Source: CAIKMD01 sp035533255
GTDB lineage: Bacteria; Pseudomonadota; Alphaproteobacteria; ATCC43930; CGMCC-115725
NCBI GenBank assembly: GCA_035533255.1
Contig: DATLUE010000247.1
Location: forward strand, 1 to 11,802
Reading direction: 5' to 3'
Length of the DNA stretch: 11,802 nt
In this document: positions 1 through 6,509 of the stretch, piece by piece
Numbering within the stretch: the first letter of the stretch is position 1
How the letters are laid out: each line of letters begins with the position of its first letter
Program-made: the position numbers and the translations under genes
The notes under the pieces: generated by a model
Told to the model about the DNA's origin: nothing
The model's input: only the letters and a program-made list of their open reading frames with translations
Databases searched by the model: none

Positions 1-173
1 TCGATGCCGCTCGCCTGCTTGAAGATCGGCAGCAGATGCTTCAACAGCCCGCTATTGTCCACCGAGGTGGTCGAGGCAAGGACGATGTATTTATCGTCGG
101 CGCGCGCCAACCGCGGCACCAGAAATAGGCCAGCCGCGAAAACGATCATGACGGCGAGCAAAAATCGAGCCAT
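1..173 (-). CDS. tupA: Tungstate ABC transporter substrate-binding protein TupA, N-terminal part (cut by window edge)
   Basis: Only the first 57 codons are in the window; the gene continues past position 1. The protein starts MARFLLAVMIVF, has a hydrophobic signal-peptide core and an Ala-x-Ala-like cleavage site (LARA, residues 22-25). It then reads YIVLASTTSVDNSGLLKHL (residues 29-47). The TTS-x-DNSGLL element is the oxyanion-binding N-terminal motif of TupA/WtpA-like periplasmic tungstate-binding proteins. The start is ATG at 173, fixed by a GGAAGG ribosome site at 181-186, 7 nt upstream. It lies inside the end of tupB (28-bp overlap), so the two are translated as a unit. TupA would capture tungstate (possibly molybdate) in the periplasm and deliver it to TupB. 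The ATPase partner TupC is not visible and may lie further left. Tungstate versus molybdate preference cannot be read from this fragment. Confidence 0.85.
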   Translation of the reverse strand, partial: MARFLLAVMIVFAAGLFLVPRLARADDKYIVLASTTSVDNSGLLKHLLPIFKQASGI

Positions 174-868
174 CGGGAATCCTTCCGGTCGGCGATGGCG
201 AACGCGACACCGCTCAGAGCAACGCTGAGCGTAATCAGCATGAAGCCGAGCGCCTGCGCAAGCGGAAGATTGCCTTTGCTGGTCTCGAGCACGATGGTCG
301 TGGTCATCGTCCGCGTCACGCCGGCGATGTTGCCGCCCACGATGATGATCGTGCCCACTTCGGAAATCGCGCGGCCGAGCGCCGCCAGGAGCGCTGTGAG
401 CACCGGCCGACGCGCGATCAGCAGCAGATGCGGCAGGATTTTGAGCCGGGTCGCGCCGGCGACCTGGAGCGCATCGCCATGCCTCGCCCATTGCTCTTGC
501 GCGGCGCGATGCACCAGTGCGACCACGATCGGCAGCGTCAGCACTGTCTGCACGGCCACCATCGCGCCAGGGGTATAGAGCAGCCCGAACCGGCCGAGCG
601 GCCCGGACCGCGACAGCAGCAGATAGCCGGCGAGGCCGACGACGACGGGCGGCAGACCGAGCATCGAATTGGCGAGGATCACCACCGCGCGGCGTGCGGG
701 AAACCGATAGACCGCGAGCGCCGCGCCCGCCGGCAGCCCAGCCAACAGCGCGATCGCCACCGCGCTGAGGCTGACCCAAAGCGACAGACGCACGATCGCG
801 TAGAGATCGGGATCGCCGCGCAGCATGGGCGCGAGCGCCAGCCCGACCGCATTGCCGAAATCGCCCAT
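146..868 (-). CDS. tupB: Tungstate ABC transporter permease TupB
   Basis: A 240-residue inner-membrane permease of the binding-protein-dependent (MetI-like) type. Hydrophobic segments lie at about residues 24-48, 61-83, 103-122, 149-165 and 205-227. The cytoplasmic EAA-like loop, which contacts the ATPase, is at about 132-150 (DALQVAGATRLKILP). The stretch at 169-186 (SEVGTIIIVGGNIAG...TR) followed by MTTTIVLETSKGN is typical of TupB-family permeases. The length matches the family (about 230-240 aa). The start ATG at 868 is preceded by AAGGGG about 12 nt upstream. The gene opens a minus-strand operon with tupA overlapping its 3' end; described tup operons usually read tupA-tupB-tupC, so permease-first order is a variation. 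No ModE-like or other metal-responsive operator was recognised upstream. The family call is confident; tungstate over molybdate is inferred from family resemblance. Confidence 0.88.
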   Translation of the reverse strand: MGDFGNAVGLALAPMLRGDPDLYAIVRLSLWVSLSAVAIALLAGLPAGAALAVYRFPARRAVVILANSMLGLPPVVVGLAGYLLLSRSGPLGRFGLLYTPGAMVAVQTVLTLPIVVALVHRAAQEQWARHGDALQVAGATRLKILPHLLLIARRPVLTALLAALGRAISEVGTIIIVGGNIAGVTRTMTTTIVLETSKGNLPLAQALGFMLITLSVALSGVAFAIADRKDSRWLDFCSPS

Positions 869-900
869 GCCCGCGCTTTCCCCTTAAAATGCGCGCTAAC

Positions 901-942
901 TTCATCCTTCGAGACGGCGTTACACGCTTCCTCAGGATGAGG
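901..942. repeat. Palindromic intergenic repeat (ccttcg / ctcaggatga type)
   Basis: An imperfect inverted repeat: TCATCCT at 902-908 pairs with AGGATGA at 934-940, and GAG at 911-913 pairs with CTC at 931-933. It lies about 30 bp upstream of tupB. The same core recurs at 6305-6329 and inside the palindrome at 7793-7817, so this is a dispersed element. Palindromes with this sequence are common between genes in Bradyrhizobium-like genomes (from memory). In the tupB leader it could fold in the RNA, but a regulatory role is not shown. Confidence 0.7.
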
Positions 943-1130
943 TCATTTCTCGCTCCTCACCCTTCTGTGATTGGAGCATGGGATGTCAATTGATTTGATT
1001 GAGCGACCCGGGCGTCGTGCTTCTGTACGCGGTCGACGCAAGGTCGCCGCAGGATGGCGGACGCAGGCAAGGGGCCTCGATCTGAGCAACGTGCTCGCGC
1101 GAGGCGGCAACGAGGGTGAGGACGAGGTCA
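943..1130. other. Intergenic stretch with no recognisable gene
   Basis: About 190 bp between the palindrome at 901-942 and the VOC-like remnant. Open frames exist on both strands (for example 971-1405 plus and 943-1131 minus), but neither has a convincing ribosome site or a family resemblance. Their Arg-rich composition is what GC-rich DNA gives by chance. It is probably non-coding or the eroded remains of what preceded the VOC fragment. Any tupB promoter should lie between here and position 869, but no clear -35/-10 pair stands out. Confidence 0.4.
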
Positions 1131-1631
1131 CCCTTTGCCTCGGTCGCCTTCTACGGCAAGCTGCTCGGCTTCACGATCGAGATCGACAGCGCGCCGCATT
1201 TCGCGCTCATTCGCATCGATGGCGGCCCGTCGATCGGATTGCCGGCGGCGCGGCACGCCGTGCCGAAAGGCACGAAGGCAGCGACCAAGGCGCAGCACGC
1301 CGCCATCCATGTGCTTGCTCTTGTCGAGCTTCGCCTTCTCGGCGCGCGGCTGCTGGAAGAACATCAGACCCCAGGCATGAGCGACATCGAGCTCGGCCTG
1401 GGTGATGCCGTGATTGGCGAGATAGAAAAAGCCGGTATCGATACAGGCGGCGCGCAGCGCGCGGGCGACGCGCGTTCGCTCAACCAGACCCCCGTTTTGC
1501 GCATAGGCAGCAAAATCGATGATCGGGAGCGTGCGCGCGGACCGCTGCTGAGTCGCCAAAGCCGCGCGCCGCGCGCGATTGTCGAAATCGGCATAAAGCC
1601 CGACTTCGTCGTCCTTGATCGTCTCGACCAT
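1128..1631 (-). pseudogene. Truncated 2-oxoglutarate/Fe(II)-dependent oxygenase (isopenicillin N synthase-like), N-terminal part only
   Basis: Translation from ATG 1631 gives a 167-residue reading frame. It has a strong ribosome site (GGAGGGAG at 1638-1645, 6 nt upstream). Residues 34-106 match the N-terminal domain of isopenicillin-N-synthase-like dioxygenases: LPIIDFAAYA, then RALRAACIDTGFFYLANHGI (59-78), then a helix and FFQQPRAEKAKLDKSKH (91-107). After about residue 107 (position about 1311) the sequence turns Arg-rich and meaningless, where the catalytic jelly-roll domain should begin. The Fe ligands HxD...H and the 2-oxoglutarate-binding Arg of the C-terminal half are absent. Full-length relatives are about 310-350 aa. 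The intact start signal means a peptide could still be made, but it would have no active site. The frame could be extended upstream to 1745, but the ribosome site favours 1631. Confidence 0.75.
1131..1313 (+). pseudogene. Fragment of a VOC (glyoxalase/bleomycin-resistance-like) protein
   Basis: One plus-strand frame translates to FASVAFYGKLLGFTIEID, then HFALIRIDGGPSIGL. That is the typical first half of a vicinal-oxygen-chelate module: the helix ending in FY-x-x-LLGF, then a beta strand, then a GG turn. The similarity begins abruptly at about 1134; the usual N-terminal strand that carries the first metal ligand is missing. It fades at about 1313 after AQHAAIHV, which may be the strand leading to the next ligand. 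About 60 residues of a module normally about 115-130 long remain, so this cannot be a working enzyme. The frame stays open to 1685, but beyond about 1313 it is merely antisense to the oxygenase remnant. A GTG at 1116 could nominally start it, without a good ribosome site. The fragment is short and could be over-read. Confidence 0.5.
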
Positions 1632-1651
1632 GATTGTCTCCCTCCAAGTCC

Positions 1652-1775
1652 TTCTCCGCCCGTGCGCGGGCGGCGAAGAATTTAGGATGAGGTGGGTCGA
1701 TGAACCGCACGCTATCGAACGGGGCGCGCTGAGCCCCCACCTCACCCTGCGCTCTCCGCCCCCAAGGGCAGAGAG
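1652..1775. repeat. Nested inverted repeats between the oxygenase remnant and the GMC gene
   Basis: Three palindromic units lie in 125 bp. One is a GC-rich hairpin at about 1655-1672 (ccgcccg / cgggcgg). A longer pair has 13-nt arms with one mismatch, at 1684-1696 and 1736-1748. The third is a hairpin at 1752-1761 / 1766-1775 (CTCTCCGCCC / GGGCAGAGAG, one mismatch, 4-nt loop). The last sits 6 bp past the stop codon of the GMC oxidoreductase and could act as a terminator or mRNA end stabiliser for it. There is no T-run after it on the minus strand, so it does not look like a classic intrinsic terminator. Confidence 0.55.
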
Positions 1776-1781
1776 GGATAT

Positions 1782-3488
1782 TTATGAACTCAATACCTTA
1801 TCCGCCATCTTCTCGGCGATCATCAGCGTCGTCAGATTGGTGTTGCAGCGCGGCAGATTGGGCATGATCGAGGCGTCGACCACGCGCAAGCCGCCGATGC
1901 CCTTCACCGTGCCGTCGGTGCGCGTCACCGCTTTGGGGTCGGTGTCATGGCCCATGCGGCAGGTGCAGGAGAGATGCTTGATCCCCATCGCGGTCGCGCG
2001 CACGAAATCCTCGAGCACGCCGTCATCGGCGATCATATCCGACAGCGGCGGCGCCTCGCTGATCTTGTCGCGGATGATCGCATCGCGCACCGCCGCCGGC
2101 CCGTCGAGCAGCAAGCCCGCCGCGCCCATCTTCATCTGATTCTTGAAATTGACGGCGGCGGCCGCGCGCGCCCGCGGCGACAGCCGGAAGCCGATCGGGG
2201 TGCGCGTCGCTTGCCTCACGGGTGCCGCGTCGAACAATTCGATGAGGAAGCGCAATCCGCTCTTGAGCCGCGCGAGATCGCGCTGGTCGTCGAAATAATT
2301 GAGCTCGACCTTGGGCTCGTCCTGCCAATTCGTGCTTTGCAAGCTGACGCGGCCGGCGGAATAGGATTTATTGACCCAGGTCATCGCCATGCCCAGCCGG
2401 CGCCCGACGCCGTGCCAGCCACCGCGGCCGAACACCGCCGTGAACATGTCGCTCGGTGGGCAATCCGCGATCTTCGAGGAATAGCGGAACGAGATCTGCA
2501 GCGGCCGGCTTTCGGGAGCGCCGCGCGCGCCGCTGGTGATGTAAGCGAGGAGGCCGATGCCGGGATGATCGCGCAGATTGTCGCCGACGCCCGGGAGATC
2601 GTGCAGCACCTTGATGCCGAGCGCCGAGAGCTGCGCCGCCGGCCCGATGCCGGCGCGTAGCAGCATCGCCGGCGAATGCACTGCGCCGGCCGAGAGGATG
2701 ATCTCGTTGGCGTGGAAGGTCTCAACGCCGCGCGGCGTTTGCACCGTCGCGCCAGTGACTTTGCGGCCGTCGAAGAGCAGCGCCTGCACCTGGCTTTGCG
2801 ACAGGATGCGCAGATTGGCGCGACGCCGGACATCATCGCCGAGATAGGCGAGAGCGGCGGAGACGCGCTGGCCATTGCGGTTGTTCTGCGTCGCCGCGAA
2901 ATAGCCGTCGACGAAGGCGCCGTTCTGGTCTTTGAGATAAGGAAGCTGCGCTTTCTCCAAGGCCTGCGCCACGGCATTGGTGTAGCCGCACCAATCCTCG
3001 CGCCGCATCCGCTGCACCGGCAGCGGCCCGCCCTTGCCGTGCAGCGCGCTGCCGCCGAAATCGGCATCGTCCTCGAGCTTCCGAAAATAGGGCAGCACAC
3101 CCTGCCAGCCCCAGCCGGCCGCGCCGAGCTCGGCCCATTCGTCGTAATCCTCGGGCGCGCCGCGATTGGCGGCCTGGTAGTTGATGCTCGACCCGCCGCC
3201 CATCACCTTGCCCTGGTCGTAGAGCACCGGCATGGGCGGCCGCGGATAATTGCGCCGCAGCGATTGCGTGTAGGCGACCAGCTTCATCCATTTATAGGTG
3301 GGGTTGAGCGCCGCTTTCGGGAACATCTCGAGGATGTCCGCCGGCACCTGGCCGGGCGGCGTGTCGATCCCCGCCTCGATCAACAGCACGCGATGGCCAG
3401 AGCGCGCCGAGAGACGGTTCGCCAGCACGCTGCCCGCCGAGCCGCCGCCGACGATGATAGTGTCGAAGGTTGCGCCGTCTCCCGTCAC
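1782..3488 (-). CDS. GMC-family FAD-dependent oxidoreductase (choline-dehydrogenase/alcohol-oxidase-like)
   Basis: From GTG 3488 the protein is 568 residues, normal for the glucose-methanol-choline family. It starts with the FAD-binding beta-alpha-beta motif DTIIVGGGSAGSVLANRLS (residues 9-27; G14, G16, G19), and E38 in LLIEAG is the expected ribose ligand. GMC signature 1 is at 93-116 (GKVMGGGSSINYQ) and signature 2 at 269-283 (AVHSPAMLLRAGIG). The C-terminal block contains KHLSCTCRMG (His505) and PRCNTNLTTLMIAEK (Asn549), positions of the family's catalytic His and His/Asn. The usual GTC in the first block is CTC here. Such enzymes oxidise an alcohol to an aldehyde or acid; the substrate is not predictable. 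No signal peptide is visible, so it is probably cytoplasmic. The frame is open to an ATG at 3608, but the extra 40 residues are not family-like; GTG 3488 leaves 8 residues before the FAD motif. Its ribosome site is weak. Confidence 0.9.
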   Translation of the reverse strand: MTGDGATFDTIIVGGGSAGSVLANRLSARSGHRVLLIEAGIDTPPGQVPADILEMFPKAALNPTYKWMKLVAYTQSLRRNYPRPPMPVLYDQGKVMGGGSSINYQAANRGAPEDYDEWAELGAAGWGWQGVLPYFRKLEDDADFGGSALHGKGGPLPVQRMRREDWCGYTNAVAQALEKAQLPYLKDQNGAFVDGYFAATQNNRNGQRVSAALAYLGDDVRRRANLRILSQSQVQALLFDGRKVTGATVQTPRGVETFHANEIILSAGAVHSPAMLLRAGIGPAAQLSALGIKVLHDLPGVGDNLRDHPGIGLLAYITSGARGAPESRPLQISFRYSSKIADCPPSDMFTAVFGRGGWHGVGRRLGMAMTWVNKSYSAGRVSLQSTNWQDEPKVELNYFDDQRDLARLKSGLRFLIELFDAAPVRQATRTPIGFRLSPRARAAAAVNFKNQMKMGAAGLLLDGPAAVRDAIIRDKISEAPPLSDMIADDGVLEDFVRATAMGIKHLSCTCRMGHDTDPKAVTRTDGTVKGIGGLRVVDASIMPNLPRCNTNLTTLMIAEKMADKVLSS

Positions 3489-3589
3489 GGCTTGCCCGTT
3501 GCGGTCACGCGATAGGCCATTTCCGCACCCCATTTCTCGGTCGATCCCGCGACCGCGGCCGGTGTCCGGCTCGTCTCCGAGACTATCAC
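3485..3589 (-). CDS. Possible small ORF (34 aa) overlapping the start of the GMC gene
   Basis: A short minus-strand frame starts at GTG 3589 and encodes 34 residues ending EMAYRVTATGKP. Its TGA stop overlaps the proposed GTG start of the GMC oxidoreductase as GTGA (3485-3488), an arrangement typical of translational coupling. Its composition (STEKWGAEMAYRV) is more protein-like than the overlapping Arg/Gly-rich N-terminal extension in the GMC frame. I recognise no family and see no clear ribosome site, and an in-frame TGA lies a few codons further upstream. It could be a leader peptide, the tail of a lost gene, or chance. Confidence 0.2.
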   Translation of the reverse strand: MIVSETSRTPAAVAGSTEKWGAEMAYRVTATGKP

Positions 3590-3694
3590 AGCCGCAGGGC
3601 AAACTCACGCCCGGCCGGCACGGCTTTACGGTCCGTCAAAGACTTTGGCGCAGGCTGGGTGCCAGGATTCCCTCATCTTTATGGTCAAGAACTC

Positions 3695-5149
3695 ATGAAT
3701 CGGCTCGGCACAATTCTTTCGGTGGCGGCGCTGGCAGCTTCCTTCGCCATCCCCGCGCTCGCGGAAATGACCATCCATCTGAAGGACGGCCGCAGCTTCA
3801 CCTTGCCGATCGATCCGCAAGACGTCGCATCCATGACTTTCGGGCCCGGTCTTGCTAGCCAGACCAGCCGCGGTCTCACCACGGCCGCGCCGACCCATCT
3901 GGGCGCGATGCGCGGCGTTCCGCCGGTGCCGGGCGTGCCGCAGCCGGCCGCGACCGCGTCGCTCGTCCCGCCGCCCTCGATGGCGGAGGCCGGCACGCAG
4001 CCGCATGCCAGCGGCCGCGTGCTGCGCGTCGGCCCATCGCGCGACATCAAGACCATCCACGCCGCCGCCGACCAGGCGAAGGACGGCGACACGATCGAGA
4101 TCGATGCCGGCAATTACCTCGGCGATGTCGCGGTCTGGAAGGCGAGCAACCTCACCATCCGCGGCGTCGGCGGACGCCCGCATCTCGATGCCGACGGCGA
4201 GGCCGCCCAGGGCAAGGGCATCTGGGTGACCGCGGGCAACAACATCCGGATCGAGAACATCGAGTTCTCCGGCGCAAAGGTCGGCGACAACAACGGCGCC
4301 GGCATCCGCGCCGAGGGCGCCAATCTGACGATCTTCAACTGCTATTTCCACGACAATCAGGAAGGCATCCTCGCCGCCGACAATGCCGACAGCGACATCG
4401 TCATCGACAGCTCGGCCTTCGTCCATAACGGCACGCAGAGCGGCCAGACGCACGGCATCTACATCAACCACATCCGCACGCTGTTCGTGCGCGGCAGCGT
4501 GTTCCAGGACACCACCATCGGCCATCACATCAAGACGCGCGCCGAGAACGACTACATCCTCTACAACCGTATCCTCGATTTCGCCGACGGCACCGCGAGC
4601 TATTCGATCGACATGTCGAATGGCGGCCGCGGCTACATCATCGGCAACGTGATCGAGAAAGGCCCCAAGGCCGACAATTACACGATGATCGCGATCGCGA
4701 TGGAAGGCCCGACCCTGCCCGAGCAAGAGGTCTATGTGGTCGGCAACACGATGGTGCTCGACCGCTCGAGCGGCATCTTCGTCCATTCGCGATCGCCCGG
4801 CACGACGGTCGTCGCCGACAACATCATGGCCGGGCCGGGCGTGCCGCTGCAGGGCAATGGGCGGCTGATCAACAACGTCATCGCCGGCGGCAGCACCAGC
4901 GGTCTCGACGCCAATGGCGGCGGCGGCAATCGCGTGGTGCGCGACATCGGCTTCGTCGATCCCAGCCGTTTCGATTATCACTTGAAGCCGGGCTCGCCCG
5001 CGATCGGCGCTGGCGTCGACATGCAGCAGGTCAACGGCTTCAAGCTGATGCCGGAATACGAGAATCTCTACCCGCTCGGCGTCGCGCCGCGGCCGGCGAG
5101 CAACCCGCCCGACGACGGCGCCTATCGCTTCGTCAGCGCGGCGCGGTAG
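3695..5149 (+). CDS. Exported right-handed parallel beta-helix protein
   Basis: A 484-residue protein from ATG 3695. The open frame runs further upstream, but only this ATG places a signal peptide at the N-terminus: MNRLGTILSV, a hydrophobic core and an ALA cleavage site at residue 23. A short module follows (residues 24-49, EMTIHLKDGRSFTLPIDPQDV...MTF), then a Pro/Ala-rich linker to about residue 105. From about 108 to 440 comes a beta-helix: GDTIEIDAGNY, NLTIRGVGG, NIRIENIEFSGA, LTIFNCYFHDNQEGI, IVIDSSAFVHN, GYIIGNVIEKG, VYVVGNTMVLDRSSGIFVHS, with regular rungs and stacked Asn residues as in NosD/pectate-lyase-like folds. The tail (PLGVAPRPASNPPDDGAYRF) resembles the closing segment of many such proteins. 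These folds bind or cleave polysaccharide, but I cannot assign catalytic residues. Its 3' end overlaps the next, convergent beta-helix gene by 28 bp. Confidence 0.85.
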   Translation: MNRLGTILSVAALAASFAIPALAEMTIHLKDGRSFTLPIDPQDVASMTFGPGLASQTSRGLTTAAPTHLGAMRGVPPVPGVPQPAATASLVPPPSMAEAGTQPHASGRVLRVGPSRDIKTIHAAADQAKDGDTIEIDAGNYLGDVAVWKASNLTIRGVGGRPHLDADGEAAQGKGIWVTAGNNIRIENIEFSGAKVGDNNGAGIRAEGANLTIFNCYFHDNQEGILAADNADSDIVIDSSAFVHNGTQSGQTHGIYINHIRTLFVRGSVFQDTTIGHHIKTRAENDYILYNRILDFADGTASYSIDMSNGGRGYIIGNVIEKGPKADNYTMIAIAMEGPTLPEQEVYVVGNTMVLDRSSGIFVHSRSPGTTVVADNIMAGPGVPLQGNGRLINNVIAGGSTSGLDANGGGGNRVVRDIGFVDPSRFDYHLKPGSPAIGAGVDMQQVNGFKLMPEYENLYPLGVAPRPASNPPDDGAYRFVSAAR

Positions 5150-6294
5150 GTGCGATAGCGCGCGACCAGCCGCGCCGCGCGAGCGAGGTCGCTGCCCGGC
5201 TTCGGCGACATTTTGCCGAGCAACGGCAAGAGATCGCGCTGCCTCGCTTCCTCTTTGGTCAGGACAACATTGTCGTTCGCGCCGGCGATGGTCGCGCCGT
5301 CTTGGACGACGATCGCGCCGTCGAAGCGATTGCCGGAGAGCCGCGCACTGGTCTCGGGCGATACGGCTTCGATGCCGGCGGTTGCGATCACAATGTTCCG
5401 GGCGATCAGCGTATCGGCCGATTTAAAGAGATAGATGCCGGGCTCCGCCGGGCAGTTGAAGACGATATTGCCGCGGATCGTGCCGTGGCGATGCTCGGTC
5501 GTGCAATCGTCGCCCCGGTCGCAGAGGCCCGCATTATGGCCGGTGCCGCTGCCGCCCAGCGCGATGCCGCGGATCGACGGCGTCGGCGGCGCGTCGATGA
5601 TGCAGCCGACGACGTTGTTCTCGATCAGCCCGTTCTCGGAATTGCCTTTCAAGAACATCGCGTAGCTCCAATCATCCGTGCGCACCGGCGGATGATCGAG
5701 CCGCTTGGCGAAATCGGCGATCAGATTGCCGCGCACGATCCAGCGCGAGCCGCCAACCACATCGACCGGCGCGATCGGGTTGTCGGTCACGCGCGGCCGC
5801 GTGTCGAACAGCATATTGCCCGCGATCACCACGTCGCTCGGGAAATAGCCGCCTTCGCCATTGCCCTTGATATGCGCGTTGTAGTCGCGAATGCGATTGT
5901 CGCGGATGAGCGTGCGATCGGCGTGGCTGACGATGTGAAAGGCATGCTCGCAATCGGTGTCGGAGGCGCAGATGCCGGCGATGTCGAAATTCTCGACCAC
6001 CCAATCCGAGCCGCTGATCTTCATGAACTCGACCGCGGCCGAGCGCAGCTCGACCGTGCCGGGGCGCGCCGCGCGCAGAACGATCTTGTGCTGCAGATTG
6101 CCGCTAGCGGTGAGCCGCAAGCCCGGCAATTCGTAGCGGCCCGGCGCGACCGTGATGATATCGCCGGCCTTCGCGTCGGCGATGGCGAGAAGGATTTGCG
6201 GCACGGTCGAGACGTTCACGTCGCGCGCGTGTGCGAGAGCCGGCACGAGGATTGATGCCAGCAGTATCAACAGTGCTACAAAGCGAAATTGCAT
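5122..6294 (-). CDS. Exported right-handed parallel beta-helix protein (polysaccharide-lyase 6 / chondroitinase-B-like fold)
   Basis: From ATG 6294 the protein is 390 residues. The signal peptide is MQFRFVALLILLASILVP with AHA cleavage near residue 23. The mature start (VPQILLAIADAKAGDIITVAPGRYE, 31-55) is the entry segment of PL6/chondroitinase-B-like helices. Rungs follow: KIVLRAARPGTVELRS, WVVENFDIAGI, TLIRDNRIRDYN, VVIAGNMLFDT, WIVRGNLIADFA, GLIENNVVGC, GTIRGNIVFNC, TLIARNIVI. At least six Cys residues, including CASDTDC and CDRGDDC, could form disulfides in the exported protein. Lyase activity is not established because the calcium and catalytic residues of PL6 could not be confirmed by eye. 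An upstream extension to 6423 is open but would bury the signal peptide, so 6294 is preferred; AAGGA lies 12 nt upstream, inside a palindromic repeat. Its 3' end overlaps the convergent beta-helix gene. Confidence 0.82.
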   Translation of the reverse strand: MQFRFVALLILLASILVPALAHARDVNVSTVPQILLAIADAKAGDIITVAPGRYELPGLRLTASGNLQHKIVLRAARPGTVELRSAAVEFMKISGSDWVVENFDIAGICASDTDCEHAFHIVSHADRTLIRDNRIRDYNAHIKGNGEGGYFPSDVVIAGNMLFDTRPRVTDNPIAPVDVVGGSRWIVRGNLIADFAKRLDHPPVRTDDWSYAMFLKGNSENGLIENNVVGCIIDAPPTPSIRGIALGGSGTGHNAGLCDRGDDCTTEHRHGTIRGNIVFNCPAEPGIYLFKSADTLIARNIVIATAGIEAVSPETSARLSGNRFDGAIVVQDGATIAGANDNVVLTKEEARQRDLLPLLGKMSPKPGSDLARAARLVARYRTYRAALTKR

Positions 6295-6304
6295 GAGTAT
6301 CGCG

Positions 6305-6329
6305 CGTCCTTCGACTTCGCTCAGGATGA
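6305..6329. repeat. Short palindromic repeat (cgtccttcg...gctcaggatga)
   Basis: This 25-bp element shares its two blocks, CGTCCTTCG and GCTCAGGATGA, with 7793-7817, and is related to 901-942. It lies 11 bp upstream of the minus-strand beta-helix start and supplies that gene's apparent AAGGA ribosome site (complement of 6307-6311). The repeat may therefore affect translation of that gene, although the stem it can form (TCCT/AGGA) is short. Confidence 0.6.
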
Positions 6330-6450
6330 AGAAAATTGCGCGTGGCATCGACGGAGGATGCCAGAAAACGCCTTCCTCGTCCTTGTGAGCGAGCCGCAAG
6401 GGCGCAGGTTGGTTATGCAACATGTTTTACCGCACTTTCGATCTGAGGGG

Positions 6451-6480
6451 TTGACCCGCACTGCTGCTTCGCATGATACC
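6451..6480 (+). promoter_or_regulatory. Candidate promoter of the acyl-CoA dehydrogenase gene
   Basis: TTGACC at 6451-6456 is a good -35 match, followed after 18 bp by GATACC at 6475-6480 as a weak -10. The ATG lies 29 bp further on, which suits a short leader. The call is by eye only; the -10 matches the consensus at just three positions. Confidence 0.35.
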
Positions 6481-6509
6481 ATCGGCAGGGCACAAGCCGG
6501 AGCGGCGTC

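Noticed and set aside
869..1130. ModE-like or other molybdate/tungstate-responsive operator upstream of tupB
   Set aside because: No ModE-type palindrome was seen. The only inverted repeat there belongs to the dispersed repeat family.
971..1405. Plus-strand open frame of 144 codons in the decayed region
   Set aside because: It has no ribosome site, turns into Arg/Ala-rich noise, and is out of frame with the VOC fragment it overlaps.
1947..3515. Plus-strand open frames (237 and 279 codons) over the GMC oxidoreductase
   Set aside because: They are antisense frames with His/Arg/Ala-rich composition and no motif. The minus-strand GMC gene explains the region.
3626..4981. Minus-strand open frame of 451 codons antisense to the first beta-helix gene
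   Set aside because: It is rich in Ala, Asp, Val and Arg with no family motif. It mirrors the codon pattern of the well-supported plus-strand gene, a common effect in GC-rich DNA.
5302..6255. Plus-strand open frame of 317 codons over the second beta-helix gene
   Set aside because: It is an Asp/Arg/Ala-rich shadow with no start signal. The minus strand has a signal peptide and beta-helix rungs.
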